This document shows positions 50,649 through 59,731 of a DNA stretch of 64,000 nt, piece after piece (position 1 is the stretch's first letter; each line of letters starts with the position of its first letter). The stretch is taken from assembly GCF_022921095.1 (NCBI RefSeq), contig NZ_CP095053.1, positions 434,001 to 498,000 of the forward strand. The letters are read 5' to 3'. The position numbers and the translations under genes are program-made. This DNA is from Hymenobacter aerilatus (GTDB taxonomy: Bacteria; Bacteroidota; Bacteroidia; Cytophagales; Hymenobacteraceae). The notes beneath the pieces were generated by a model. It worked only from the letters and a program-made list of their open reading frames with translations, was not told the origin of the DNA and ran no database searches.

Positions 50649-50691
50649 ACTAGGCGACCTGCTGAACTCCAGCCACCAACTGCGGATAAAT

Positions 50692-50731
50692 GCAGTTAGC
50701 AGGTTGAAACCTATTTCAACCTGCTAACTGC
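50692..50731. other. Perfect 18-bp hairpin downstream of the PfkB kinase
   Basis: GCAGTTAGCAGGTTGAAA (50692-50709) pairs with TTTCAACCTGCTAACTGC (50714-50731) around a 4-nt loop. There is no T tract, so it is either a weak terminator or a separate palindromic element. Confidence 0.65.
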
Positions 50732-50887
50732 GTTACGTCCTACTATCGATCTGGCACCCTCTCCTTATAGCAGCTATATCTCTACTACCGTGTCGAGGCG
50801 AGTCGTATTGCTGGGTGGTAATAAAACACCTGTCGGCTGCTTTTTCACCCATTGTCGACTTTAAAAAATAATACCCAGTCCTTATTA

Positions 50888-51766
50888 TTAGATGGATGTT
50901 TTAATCCATTCCTTGAGCGGGGTGAAGGGTTCCGTTGCGATGTCGTTAGCTAAGTGGACTTGCGCTTCAGAAGTAGGGCCCATATACGTGTACGCCTCAA
51001 TGTAGCCTAGCAACTGTGCCACGGCTCCAGCGCCCTCAAAGAAGGTGGCAAATGCCTCGGCCGGAACTTGGTAAAAGGTATAGTCTTTCCCATTGGCCCT
51101 GAACGCCTCCACAACATCATGGAAGCTGTTTACCTCGGCCGCCAGGGATAAGTATGCGCCATTGCCCACCTTCTCGGGGTGTAAAAACGCGCCGGCGACC
51201 ACCTTGCCCAAATCATGTATGTCGGCCATGTGCAGCACCTTCTTGGTCGGGTCAATGGGCAAGGTCCAGCCGATAGAGCCATCCTGTTGCTGGTGCGGAG
51301 CAGTGTGACCGTGAAAGTTTTGAAAGTAAAAAGGCGGCTGCACGAAGGTATAATGCGCAAATCCAGCATTTTTCACCACCTCATCAACGGCTGACTTTCC
51401 GGTAAACTGAGGCACGGTAAACCGGCCGTTACTGATTTTCTCCACGTTTGGCAACGTAGACCAAATGAAGTGCTGCACCTGCGCGTCTTTGGCGGCTTCG
51501 ACAGCCAGGGTCCCTTGTGCCAGCTCATCGGCTCCTTCCCAAAAGTTAGTGACCACAAATACCCCGTGCGCACCCCTGAAGGCATTGGTCATCGAGGCCA
51601 GGTCCGTCAAATCTCCCTGCACTACCTCGTGCGCTTTGCCCTGATAGGTAGTGGGGTTTCGGGTAACTGCCCGAACGGCGAAAGACCCCTCCTTTACTAG
51701 CGCATCTACAACTCCTGTGCCCTGCAGGCCAGTGGCCCCCACAACGGCAATTAGTTTCTTTTCCAC
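50888..51766 (-). CDS. NmrA-like NAD(P)-binding protein
   Basis: 292 residues. The N-terminal Rossmann motif AVVGATGLQGTGVVDAL is followed by VRAVTRNP, VVQGDLTDLASM and GVFVVTNFW, then HFIWSTLPN and a VQPPFYFQNF segment, the NmrA/HSCARG pattern. Such proteins sense NAD(P) or act as quinone/isoflavone-type reductases. A Crp/Fnr regulator gene lies just upstream on the same strand. Confidence 0.88.
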   Translation of the reverse strand: MEKKLIAVVGATGLQGTGVVDALVKEGSFAVRAVTRNPTTYQGKAHEVVQGDLTDLASMTNAFRGAHGVFVVTNFWEGADELAQGTLAVEAAKDAQVQHFIWSTLPNVEKISNGRFTVPQFTGKSAVDEVVKNAGFAHYTFVQPPFYFQNFHGHTAPHQQQDGSIGWTLPIDPTKKVLHMADIHDLGKVVAGAFLHPEKVGNGAYLSLAAEVNSFHDVVEAFRANGKDYTFYQVPAEAFATFFEGAGAVAQLLGYIEAYTYMGPTSEAQVHLANDIATEPFTPLKEWIKTSI

Positions 51767-51860
51767 CTTGGCTGTTTTTAAAGATTATTAGAGCCACAAA
51801 GGTGGAGGAGCTAGCTTGCGTTAGCCTATAAGGTAGTTTAAGAAAGAGGCTTAAGCTAGC

Positions 51861-52442
51861 TTAAGAGCCGACCCTCTTTTTCCGGATGGTACTCAGAAAT
51901 TCGGGCGTTACTCCCAGGTAGGAGGCAATCTGCACGTTCGATAGCCGCTGCAGGAACTGCGGGTATCTTTTCAAAAAGTCGAGATAACGCTCTTCCGCGG
52001 TGGAGCTGATCGTTTGCAGAATTCTTCGATGCGCATTGACCAGCGCGTTTTCCGTAAGGGCCCGAAAAATCCGGTTAAACGTGAGGTTATCATCGAAAAA
52101 CCTGATCTGGTCTTCCTTCTTTAGTTGCAGGACGGTTGCATTTTCCAAGGCTTCTATGTACAGACTACTCGGCTCTTCTGCGTAGAAACTGGCAATGTCC
52201 GTTATCCACCAGTTCTCAATGGCAAACTGCAGATTATGCTCTTTGCCTTTGTCGTCTACTAGGTACATTCTAAAACAGCCCTCTACTACGAACGTGTGGT
52301 GCTTGCATACATCCCCTTTCTGCAGAATAAAATGCCTACGTTTCACCGTTCGCTCCTGGAAAGCGGCTGCTACGATAGACTTTTCTTCTTCCGTTAGAGG
52401 AAGAACATGTTCGAAATAGTTTAGTAGGGCTGTTGTCGTCAT
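51861..52442 (-). CDS. Crp/Fnr-family transcriptional regulator
   Basis: 193 residues. The N-terminal cyclic-nucleotide-binding-like beta roll (RRHFILQKGDVCKHHTFVVE) lacks the Cys motif of FNR. The C-terminal segment has ERYLDFLKRYPQFLQRLSNV then QIASYLGVTPEFLSTIRKK, a compact HTH typical of Bacteroidota Crp-like proteins. It probably controls the adjacent NmrA gene. Confidence 0.88.
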   Translation of the reverse strand: MTTTALLNYFEHVLPLTEEEKSIVAAAFQERTVKRRHFILQKGDVCKHHTFVVEGCFRMYLVDDKGKEHNLQFAIENWWITDIASFYAEEPSSLYIEALENATVLQLKKEDQIRFFDDNLTFNRIFRALTENALVNAHRRILQTISSTAEERYLDFLKRYPQFLQRLSNVQIASYLGVTPEFLSTIRKKRVGS

Positions 52443-52994
52443 TTGCCAAATTCGCTACAACTAAGAAATAACGGAAGTCCGGCTCTAATGTAAACTTCCG
52501 TCCGCGGCCAAGGAGCAACAGGGGCCAGGCGCTACCAGCGGCAGGAGTAAAACGGTTGTGGGTGGCGGAGCGGCCTCCACGTAAACTAGTACTAACTCCC
52601 TGCCTTATTCACCGCCCACCACGCGGTAGCTGCCCCAAAGCTACTAGCTCATCCGAGAACTTATGCTTGCCTACGAGGTGCACTAAATACCTGCGATATC
52701 GGGGCATTATCATGCATAGTCATCAGATAGCCGCAGTTAAGCCGACCGATTGAGCTTTGTATTTGCTTGTTGACTAAATCTCTTAACGTGCTATTTATTT
52801 CGTTTTCTAACAAAACCTCTATTAGGTACCGAGTACTCTTTTGCGGCCTATCTCCAGGTACTGGCGTCTAGGTGAGGGAAAGATTTTACTATGTCATCAA
52901 TCTGACTGCTTGTTCATTACGTACATAAAATATGCATAATCCATTATAAAATTGGATTATATAAATTAAGTGTAATAGATAAAGCGGGAATTAT
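52443..52994. other. Intergenic region upstream of the OmpA-type gene
   Basis: About 550 bp. No convincing gene. An 8-bp hairpin ATAATCCA (52936-52943)/TGGATTAT (52953-52960) lies in A/T-rich DNA 35 bp before the next ATG and may mark its promoter or leader. Confidence 0.45.
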
Positions 52995-54326
52995 ATGATG
53001 GATGGGCAAAATCTTTCGGGCGAAATCAACCATTTTTTGAAAAGCCATGCGTTGCTGCCAACTACTATAGCTGCTGATTCCGAAGTAGTTGACCAGGTGA
53101 TAGAACTGGTAGTAGCTAAATTAGCTGAAGTATCTCGGCAAGTAGACGGGCGAGAAGTCGTTTGGAACGCTGCTCACCAAACGGATGCTGCTCAGGTAAT
53201 CCAAGAGCCTGCTAGAGTACACAATGCAACCGTTAGCAGCCACGGCAACGACCTGATGAAATCGTTGCTGGAAGATCGTTACCACGGTACGGTGCATAGC
53301 CTAGCGACGGATACGGGCATCGATGCCAGTGAGGTAACACGGCTGGTGGGCCAAGTAGGCTTGGTGGCGGCCGGTCTATTAGGACAGAAAGCTGATGCCA
53401 ACCAGTGGGATGCTGACGCCCTCAGCCAGTGGCTGCAAGAGCAGCGCGGCGGTCAACCGCAAGTTCAACGCACTGTGCGTCCTGCCCTACCGCCCTTGCC
53501 TGCCTTCACTGCCACGCCTCGCGAGCCGGTGGCGGCTCGCAGTGGGGGTAGCAGCCACTGGGGATGGATTGCACTGCTGGTGGCCGTTGCCATTGCGAGC
53601 TTTCTCCTGGGCCGACAAACGGCGCCCGCTATCAACTACCAACTGCCGGATACTGCTCTGGCCAGCAATGCTTTGTCGGCCAAAGACCGGTTTTCCCTAC
53701 CCACTGCCGCTACCGATAACCGTACGACTTGGGATGCGGCCAATCCAATCAACGTGACCACCAACGAAAACTTCCAGGCGGCCGGGGGCTACCCGACTGT
53801 TATTGCTACCAACACTACCCCCAACAGCGGCGGGGGCTATGTGTATGGCAATGCTGGGGTGCCGGTGGTACTGAAGCTGAGCGGTGGCCTGCAACAAATT
53901 ATTGGCTCCAACTCCACCGAGAGCCGCCTGTACCAGTTTCTAGCCGACCCAACAATGGAAGTGGATACCTTAAATCCGCTGAAAGGGTGGATTGGCTTCG
54001 ACCGCATCTACTTTGAGTCCAGTAAAGCTACACTCACCAACGAATCGATGTGGCAGCTGTCCAACGTGGCCAGTATTCTGAAAACCTTTCCCAGAGCCGA
54101 AGTGCGGATTGGGGGCTACACCGACAGCTCCGGCGACCCGCTGTTCAACCTGCGCCTGAGTCGCGACCGGGCACAAGCCGCCCGCGCTACCCTCATCAGC
54201 ATGGGCGTCGACCCAAATAACGTAGAGGCCATCGGCTACGGCTCCCTCGACAACATTGCCAGCAACGATACCCCCGATGGCCGCTCGCTCAACCGCCGGG
54301 TTAGCATTCGGGTATTAGAGAAATAG
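52995..54326 (+). CDS. DUF937-OmpA envelope protein
   Basis: 443 residues. The N-terminal half has the DUF937 pattern (GNDLMKSLLEDRYHG, then GIDASEVTRLVGQVGLVAAG). A single membrane helix is at about 193-210 (WGWIALLVAVAIASFLLG). The C-terminal OmpA peptidoglycan-binding domain has FDRIYFESSKATLTNESMWQ, VRIGGYTDSSGDPLFNLRLS and a final NRRVSIRV. It probably ties the inner membrane to the cell wall. A linker of about 110 residues separates helix and OmpA domain. Confidence 0.85.
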   Translation: MMDGQNLSGEINHFLKSHALLPTTIAADSEVVDQVIELVVAKLAEVSRQVDGREVVWNAAHQTDAAQVIQEPARVHNATVSSHGNDLMKSLLEDRYHGTVHSLATDTGIDASEVTRLVGQVGLVAAGLLGQKADANQWDADALSQWLQEQRGGQPQVQRTVRPALPPLPAFTATPREPVAARSGGSSHWGWIALLVAVAIASFLLGRQTAPAINYQLPDTALASNALSAKDRFSLPTAATDNRTTWDAANPINVTTNENFQAAGGYPTVIATNTTPNSGGGYVYGNAGVPVVLKLSGGLQQIIGSNSTESRLYQFLADPTMEVDTLNPLKGWIGFDRIYFESSKATLTNESMWQLSNVASILKTFPRAEVRIGGYTDSSGDPLFNLRLSRDRAQAARATLISMGVDPNNVEAIGYGSLDNIASNDTPDGRSLNRRVSIRVLEK

Positions 54327-54341
54327 AATAGCATACGAATG

Positions 54342-54378
54342 CCAAGGCCCGCCGGAAGCATGTTCTGGCGGGCCTTGG
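54342..54378. terminator. Bidirectional terminator between OmpA-type gene and hemE
   Basis: The stem CCAAGGCCCGCC (54342-54353)/GGCGGGCCTTGG (54367-54378) lies between convergent genes. Confidence 0.85.
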
Positions 54379-54398
54379 TGTGTGGGTAGGGTAGGGGG

Positions 54399-55433
54399 TT
54401 ACGCCCGTAGCGTGGTGCTAAACTCCTTCACTGTATCGATGAACACGCGCACATTGTCGGGGTTGGTGTCGGGGTAAACGCCGTGTCCGAGGTTGGCAAT
54501 GTGGCGTTGTGGGCCAAAGCGGCGCAGCATCTCCATGGTAGCCTCGCGTACTTGCGCCGGCGAACCGTAGAGGGCGCAGGGGTCGAGGTTGCCTTGCAGC
54601 GTTTTGTCGCCTACGAGTGGGCGCACGGTGCGCGGGTCCTCATTCCAATCGAGCCCAATGGTACGGCAGGGCAGCTGGGCAAAATCGGCGGTGGCAAAGT
54701 AGGCACCTTTAGCGAATACTGTGACGGGCACATCGGGGATGGCCTGACAAATTTCGCGGATATAGCGCGTGCTGAACTCGCGGTAGTGGTCGGGTGGCAA
54801 GATGCCCGCCCACGAGTCGAACACCTGAATCAGGTTGGCGCCGGCTGCTACCTGCGCCTGGAGGTAAGCAATAGTCGTAGCCGTGATTTTGCGCAGCAGC
54901 TCATGCGCCAGCTCAGGGTTGGCGTAGAGCAAGCGGCGGGCTTTCGAGAAAGTCTTAGAGCCATGGCCTTCTACCATATACGCCAGAATAGTCCAGGGCG
55001 CACCGGCAAAACCGATAAGTGGCACGCGGCCGTTAAGCGCCGTTTTGGTGACGCGGATGGCCTCCAGCACGTAGCCCAGGTGCTCCTCGGGGTCGGCTAC
55101 GCGCAGGCGGTCCACATCCTGCGCCGACTTCACTGTATCCGGGAAAAGTGGCCCGCGGGCTTCTACCATCTCGTAGGGTAGGCCCATGGCCTCGGGCACC
55201 ACCAGAATATCAGAGAAAATAATAGCTGCGTCTACATCCAGCGCATCTACGGGCTGGATAGTGACTTCGGCGGCCAGCTCGGGGGTTTCTACCAGTTCCT
55301 TGAAGCCGCTGAGGCGGCCTCGCAACTCGCGGTATTGGGGGAGAATACGGCCTGCCTGGCGCATAAGCCAGACGGGAGTGCGTTCAGTTTCTTCGCCGCG
55401 GGCGGCACGCAACAGCAGATCATTCTTGAGCAT
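54399..55433 (-). CDS. hemE: Uroporphyrinogen decarboxylase
   Basis: 344 residues. Family signatures are clear: [20 protein letters not shown] near residue 20-40, then [41 protein letters not shown] and [15 protein letters not shown] at the end. It removes four carboxyl groups to form coproporphyrinogen III in haem synthesis. A TACCTTTG element ends four bases before the ATG, which again predicts a leaderless mRNA. Confidence 0.95.
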   Translation of the reverse strand: MLKNDLLLRAARGEETERTPVWLMRQAGRILPQYRELRGRLSGFKELVETPELAAEVTIQPVDALDVDAAIIFSDILVVPEAMGLPYEMVEARGPLFPDTVKSAQDVDRLRVADPEEHLGYVLEAIRVTKTALNGRVPLIGFAGAPWTILAYMVEGHGSKTFSKARRLLYANPELAHELLRKITATTIAYLQAQVAAGANLIQVFDSWAGILPPDHYREFSTRYIREICQAIPDVPVTVFAKGAYFATADFAQLPCRTIGLDWNEDPRTVRPLVGDKTLQGNLDPCALYGSPAQVREATMEMLRRFGPQRHIANLGHGVYPDTNPDNVRVFIDTVKEFSTTLRA

Positions 55434-55437
55434 GCCG

Positions 55438-55445
55438 CAAAGGTA
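55438..55445 (-). promoter_or_regulatory. -7 element of hemE
   Basis: TACCTTTG on the minus strand, with only GCCG between it and the hemE ATG. No good -33 TTG is visible at the expected distance. Confidence 0.5.
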
Positions 55446-55493
55446 GAGGGGAAATGGCGAAATTGTGAGGTTGTGAAATGGTGAGTTACAGGG

Positions 55494-55603
55494 TGCCTAT
55501 CTCTTGAGCAGAGCGAAGGACCTTCTCACGGTAGAACGACAGTCACGACAACGACTCTTTCTGGCGTGAGAAGGTCCTTCGCTGCGCTCAGGATGACAGG
55601 CGC
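55494..55603. repeat. Host palindromic intergenic element, copy D
   Basis: Arms 55494-55530 and 55565-55603 pair almost completely, and the inner AGCGAAGGACCTTCTCACG arm is perfect. The loop has AACGACTCTTTCT, close to copies A and C. GTGAG-rich DNA on the left is mirrored by CTCAC-type DNA on the right. The left outer arm shows substitutions (CTATCTCTTGAGC for CTGTCATCCTGAGC). Confidence 0.88.
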
Positions 55604-55635
55604 TTTCTTACTCACCCATTAACTCATTCAGCCAT

Positions 55636-56262
55636 TTACCCCTTCATGAACAGCGCCCGAATGGCCGTAGCGATGAAGCTGACGCCGATACTGAGTGTGA
55701 GAAAGCCCATTACGCGGGCCATAGCCGTCATACCAGCACGACCCATCACGCGGGTGAGGCGCAGGCTGCTCACGAGAATCAGAAAGCTGGCAACAGCCAC
55801 CAGCACAAAGCCTACCAGGGTAAGGGCTACCCCGGAGTAAGACAAGCGGCTGGTAAACAAGCCAATGCACACGGCAATGGAGCCCGGCCCTGAAAGCATG
55901 GGCATGGCCAGCGGCGTAAAGGAAATATCGTCTTTCTGCTTGCTGTCCTCCACCGTAGCGTCCGAAACCTTCGATTTGTTGGCGCCGGGCGTAAGCAAGT
56001 CAAAGGCTGAGCGCATCAGTAGAATGCCGCCCGCAATGCGCAAGTGGTAGATATTAATACCGAAGAAATTGAGCACGTATTGGCCGGCAAAAAACGATAC
56101 GGCCATAATACACACCATGTACATGCACGCGCGCAAGGCCGTGCGGCTGCGCTCAGGGGCCGAGTCGTTTTCGGTTAGAGTTAGGAAAACCGGCATGGCC
56201 CCAAACGGATTCACCACAGAGAACAACGTGGTGAACGTGGCAATCAAAATATTTATATCCAT
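55636..56262 (-). CDS. MarC-family integral membrane protein
   Basis: 208 residues from the ATG at 56262 (MDINILIATFTTLFSVVNPF); the frame extends 19 codons upstream but without a likely start. Six membrane helices. The MarC signature at the start (FSVVNPFGAMPVFLTLT) and PLAMPMLSGPGSIAVCIGL in the middle are well conserved. The transport function of MarC proteins is not settled; the historical link to multiple antibiotic resistance is not supported. Confidence 0.92.
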   Translation of the reverse strand: MDINILIATFTTLFSVVNPFGAMPVFLTLTENDSAPERSRTALRACMYMVCIMAVSFFAGQYVLNFFGINIYHLRIAGGILLMRSAFDLLTPGANKSKVSDATVEDSKQKDDISFTPLAMPMLSGPGSIAVCIGLFTSRLSYSGVALTLVGFVLVAVASFLILVSSLRLTRVMGRAGMTAMARVMGFLTLSIGVSFIATAIRALFMKG

Positions 56263-56412
56263 AAGGCAGCGGGTTGAATTCCCTAGCGGGTAAAGGTACA
56301 TGCTGCTGTGCCACCGCAAAAATGCAAAAGCGTATGTTTGTTTTACTGCTGACCTACGTATAGGTATCTTTTAGTCCTACCCCTCGTACTCCCGACCTAA
56401 ACTGCTACCCCC

Positions 56413-57558
56413 TTGTTGACTCTAGACGGCCCCTGGTGGCTACTCCTAAGCCAATCCTTCACGCTATTGCTTGCGGTGGTGGCCATTGTAGCCACTGTAG
56501 TGCCCTTGGTAAAGGCACAGGCATGGTGGATCCGAGTTTTTGATTTTCCTCGTCTGCAAATCGTTGTAGGAGCCCTGCTGAGCGAAGTAGCACTGCTCGC
56601 CCTCCGCATGACGGCTGAGCCCAGTGGAACAGCGCTTGCCGTGGCGCTGGGCATATGCGCTGCGTATCAGATATTTCGCATTTTGCCTTATACGCCTCTG
56701 CGCCCTAAGCAGGTAGACGACAGCGACCCGGAAGGCCTCGCAAACAAGGACCGTCAGATCACCATCATGGTGGCCAACGTGCTGATGACGAACCGCGACG
56801 CACCCAGCTGCCTGCGAGCCATACGTGACTGCGGACCGGATATCTTGCTGGCAGTTGAGACTGACCAATGGTGGTTGGATCAGTTGCGTGTGTTGGAAAA
56901 GGACTACCCCTACACGGCCTACGAACCTCTGCCTAATACATATGGGCTCCTCCTGTTTTCGCGGTTGGAACTGCGCGATGCCCATATTCGCTACCTCATT
57001 GACGATGAAGTGCCTTCGTTTCATGCACAGGTCATCTTAAAGTCGGGTGAGGAAGTATGCCTGCATTGTCTGCACCCCAAGCCGCCAGCACCCGCCGAGG
57101 CCAAGACCAGCACTCGCCGCGATGCCGAGTTGCTGTTGATTGGGCGGGAAATAGAAAACAAGGACCAACCGACGATTGTAGCGGGCGACCTAAACGACGT
57201 GGCATGGTCACACACCTCTGAGCTGTTCCGGCGCACTAGTGGCCTCCTCGACCCGCGTATTGGGCGGGGTATGATGCCTACCTTCCACGCCGACTACTCG
57301 CTGCTACGCTGGCCGTTGGACCATATCTTCCACTCGCCTCACTTCAAGGTAGTGCAAATGCATCGCCTAGAATACATCGGTTCCGACCACTTTCCTATCT
57401 GCATCACCCTTAGCTACGAGCCCGAGGACGAAGCCGAGCAGGAGGCCGAAGCCGCCAAGCCCGATGCCGAGGACCACGAGGAAGTGCAGGAAAAAATTGC
57501 CGCTGGCTTTGCCGAAGAAGCTGAAGAGGAGCGTGAGGAAGCGCAAGGAAAGCAGTAA
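56413..57558 (+). CDS. Membrane-anchored endonuclease/exonuclease/phosphatase (EEP) protein
   Basis: 381 residues from a TTG codon; no ATG is near. Two or three N-terminal membrane helices (about 1-95) are followed by an EEP domain: IMVANVLMTNRDAP, PDILLAVETDQWW, VCLHCLHPKPPAP, IVAGDLNDVAWSH and the final GSDHFPI. The last 45 residues are strongly acidic (EDEAEQEAEAAKPDAEDHEE). The active site probably faces the periplasm. The substrate cannot be told from sequence. Confidence 0.85.
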   Translation: MLTLDGPWWLLLSQSFTLLLAVVAIVATVVPLVKAQAWWIRVFDFPRLQIVVGALLSEVALLALRMTAEPSGTALAVALGICAAYQIFRILPYTPLRPKQVDDSDPEGLANKDRQITIMVANVLMTNRDAPSCLRAIRDCGPDILLAVETDQWWLDQLRVLEKDYPYTAYEPLPNTYGLLLFSRLELRDAHIRYLIDDEVPSFHAQVILKSGEEVCLHCLHPKPPAPAEAKTSTRRDAELLLIGREIENKDQPTIVAGDLNDVAWSHTSELFRRTSGLLDPRIGRGMMPTFHADYSLLRWPLDHIFHSPHFKVVQMHRLEYIGSDHFPICITLSYEPEDEAEQEAEAAKPDAEDHEEVQEKIAAGFAEEAEEEREEAQGKQ

Positions 57559-57578
57559 GTACTAAAAAAAACTGTTTG

Positions 57579-57676
57579 TCCTCCTGAGCGCAGCGAAGGG
57601 CCTTCTCACGCTAGGACGAATCGTTAGTTCAACGGTCATTCTAACGTGAGAAGGCCCTTCGCTGCGCTCAGGAGGA
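57579..57676. repeat. Host palindromic intergenic element, copy E
   Basis: Perfect 32-bp arms (57579-57610 with 57645-57676) with TCCTCCTGAGCGCAGCGAAG in place of TGTCATCCTGAGC; both arms carry the same changes. The loop is related but rearranged. Matching substitutions in both arms mean the inverted pairing has been kept during divergence. Confidence 0.88.
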
Positions 57677-57723
57677 TTGATGACTTTTAGCTAGAGGCTA
57701 CCTGCCAACCCGCACTTCACAAC

Positions 57724-58872
57724 TTAATACCCCTCCTCAAACAGAAAAGCCATTTGTTGCTGGTTGATGCTGGCCGGCACGTACCGCATGATCGTATTGC
57801 GTAAGCGGACGAGGGTAGGGCTTTCGAGTTGCGCTACCCTACCTAATTGCCACGACAGCCGCACAATGCGGGTAGTGCGGGCATGGCGGCGAGCCTCAAA
57901 CGTTTGGAAAGCTTCGCGTATATCCGCTTGGTTGGCTAGGCAATTGGCAAGAATAGCGGCATCTTCCACCGCTTGACCGGCGCCCTGGCCCAGGTTGGGG
58001 GTAGTGGCGTGAGCTGCATCGCCGAGGAGTAGCACTGGGCCATAGGCAAAGTGCGTGATGGGCTTCAGGTCCGTAATGTCGTTCCAGAGGAGCTGGTCGT
58101 CTCGGGTGAGGGCTAGCAGCTGCGGAACGGGCGCATGAAAATCAGCGAAATGCCGCCGCAAATCGGCCGCCCGGAAATGCTGAAACCGTGGGTTACGCGG
58201 CTGCGCACTGTTGATGCACGCAAACCAATACGTTTGCCCGTGGGCCAGCGGCACGTAGCCGAAGCGGCCAGTGCGGCCCCAGGTTTCGTAGGCATGGCCG
58301 GTGGGTAGGCGCAGTGCAGTAGCATCCACTACGGCCCGCCAGCACGTGTAGCCTGCGTAGCGCGGCTCGGTGCCGGGCAATAGCTGCCGCCGCACCCTCG
58401 ACCGAATACCGTCGGCGCCCAGCAAGGCGTGGCCCACAGCCTGACTGCCATCGGCAAAATGGGCGCGCACCTCGCCGGTAGTCAACACCTCGAAGCGCTC
58501 GAAGGGGCAAGCAAGCGTGAGGCAATGGCTGGGCAACTGGCGTAGCAAGGCTTGCTGAAGGGCTGCCCGATGAATCCCTAGATTCTCGAAGCCCAGCCGG
58601 TGGCTGAACGGCCGTGTGTCGGTGTGGTTGAGCTGCCTACCCTGTTGGTCTACTAAATGCAGCTCCGTGATGGGACTGCCGGCAGCCCGTATTGTTTCGT
58701 GCAGGCCCAGATCGTGCAGGGCGCGCATGGCGTTCAGCCCCAGTACTACGCCCGCGCCTACCTCGCGCAGCATCGGGGCAGCCTCATATACCTGCACCGT
58801 ATGTCCTTGCCGCCGCAGGGCTATAGCGGCAGTCAGACCGCCAATGCCTGCCCCGATGATGAGAAAATGCAT
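57724..58872 (-). CDS. FAD-dependent monooxygenase
   Basis: 382 residues from the ATG at 58872, where the FAD-binding strand begins (MHFLIIGAGIGGLTAAIALR, GxGxxG). The DG motif LLGADGIRSRVRR and the GD motif VLLLGDAAHATTPNLGQG place it in the PHBH/UbiH-like flavoprotein hydroxylases. The substrate is probably aromatic but unknown. It is separated from the upstream gene by a 54-bp perfect palindrome. Confidence 0.9.
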   Translation of the reverse strand: MHFLIIGAGIGGLTAAIALRRQGHTVQVYEAAPMLREVGAGVVLGLNAMRALHDLGLHETIRAAGSPITELHLVDQQGRQLNHTDTRPFSHRLGFENLGIHRAALQQALLRQLPSHCLTLACPFERFEVLTTGEVRAHFADGSQAVGHALLGADGIRSRVRRQLLPGTEPRYAGYTCWRAVVDATALRLPTGHAYETWGRTGRFGYVPLAHGQTYWFACINSAQPRNPRFQHFRAADLRRHFADFHAPVPQLLALTRDDQLLWNDITDLKPITHFAYGPVLLLGDAAHATTPNLGQGAGQAVEDAAILANCLANQADIREAFQTFEARRHARTTRIVRLSWQLGRVAQLESPTLVRLRNTIMRYVPASINQQQMAFLFEEGY

Positions 58873-58966
58873 ATGGCAGTATAGCGTTGCTACAATGAAC
58901 GGGTTATGAACAAGAAACGTGCAAGGGCGGCAAGGTAGGGGAGCCTGATGTGCTAAAAGTACCAAA

Positions 58967-59020
58967 GCACCAGGCAGGCGCCGAAAGATACTATAGTATC
59001 TTTCGGCGCCTGCCTGGTGC
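58967..59020. terminator. 54-bp perfect palindrome without loop
   Basis: Two 27-bp arms meet at 58993/58994: GCACCAGGCAGGCGCCGAAA begins the left arm. As RNA it would form a very long hairpin with a minimal loop. It lies 45 bp past the stop of the 59066 gene and 95 bp before the start of the monooxygenase gene, so it can end the upstream transcript. It is unrelated in sequence to the TGTCATCC family. Confidence 0.8.
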
Positions 59021-59065
59021 TCCGATTTTGCTTCGCAAGACGAACTTGCTCAGTTAAGCAATTCC

Positions 59066-59707
59066 CTACACTTTCACGTTTTCCATGCCGTATTGTTTCA
59101 GCACGTCTTCGGGTACGCCCATCCAGCGATTAGGCGCGTTGCCGGCATAGCCAATATCGGCAATGCCGATTTTGCTGGTGAAGAAGCCCGTAGCCGTGAG
59201 GTCGCGCATGCGGTTGAAGAACGTGACGCCGGGTGCCATTTCCGGTTTGGCTTTCATGGGGTAGGCAATGGCCGTCACCATTTCCAGCTGCTGCTGCTGG
59301 CTGCACTCCACAAAGGGCTTGCCGTAGCGGTTGGAACACTGCACATCCAGCCAGCGCAGGCCGCCGCGCATGGGCACCTGGTGCGTGGGTATGTCCTTCA
59401 CAATGAACTCAATGAAGTCAGGTACACCCGCATCAGAAGCACTGCCCGACTTCTCATCCTTCGGAATGATGATGTCGCCCAGCACCGTGATGGTAGCCAT
59501 TTCGTGCTTGGTGAAGAACGTCTCGGCGTGCAGCTTCTTATTGCGCTCTACCTCGAAGGCTTCCCGGCCAGCATTGTCCTCCTCGGAGGCAGCTTTCTTG
59601 GTGGTAGCGGCCTGCTTGTTGTCCGTGTCGCTTTTGCAGGAGTCCAGCAACAACCCGGTGGAAAGGGCCGTGAGGCCAATAGCTTTTAACGAATCCCGTC
59701 TTTTCAT
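59066..59707 (-). CDS. Gluconate 2-dehydrogenase subunit 3-like protein
   Basis: 213 residues. The N-terminus is a Tat-type signal with a lipobox (KRRDSLKAIGLTALSTGLLL, then DSC). The body matches the subunit 3 family: EMATITVLGDIIIPKDEKSG, VPDFIEFIVKDIP and the final IADIGYAGNAPNRWMG. It is the small partner of the GMC oxidoreductase encoded 25 bp upstream and probably carries that enzyme across or onto the membrane. Confidence 0.88.
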   Translation of the reverse strand: MKRRDSLKAIGLTALSTGLLLDSCKSDTDNKQAATTKKAASEEDNAGREAFEVERNKKLHAETFFTKHEMATITVLGDIIIPKDEKSGSASDAGVPDFIEFIVKDIPTHQVPMRGGLRWLDVQCSNRYGKPFVECSQQQQLEMVTAIAYPMKAKPEMAPGVTFFNRMRDLTATGFFTSKIGIADIGYAGNAPNRWMGVPEDVLKQYGMENVKV

Positions 59708-59731
59708 CGGAATAAAAAATGAAGCGTCTGG

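Noticed and set aside
52556..52753. 65-codon frame upstream of the OmpA-type gene
   Set aside because: Composition and lack of start context suggest a chance frame in an intergenic region.
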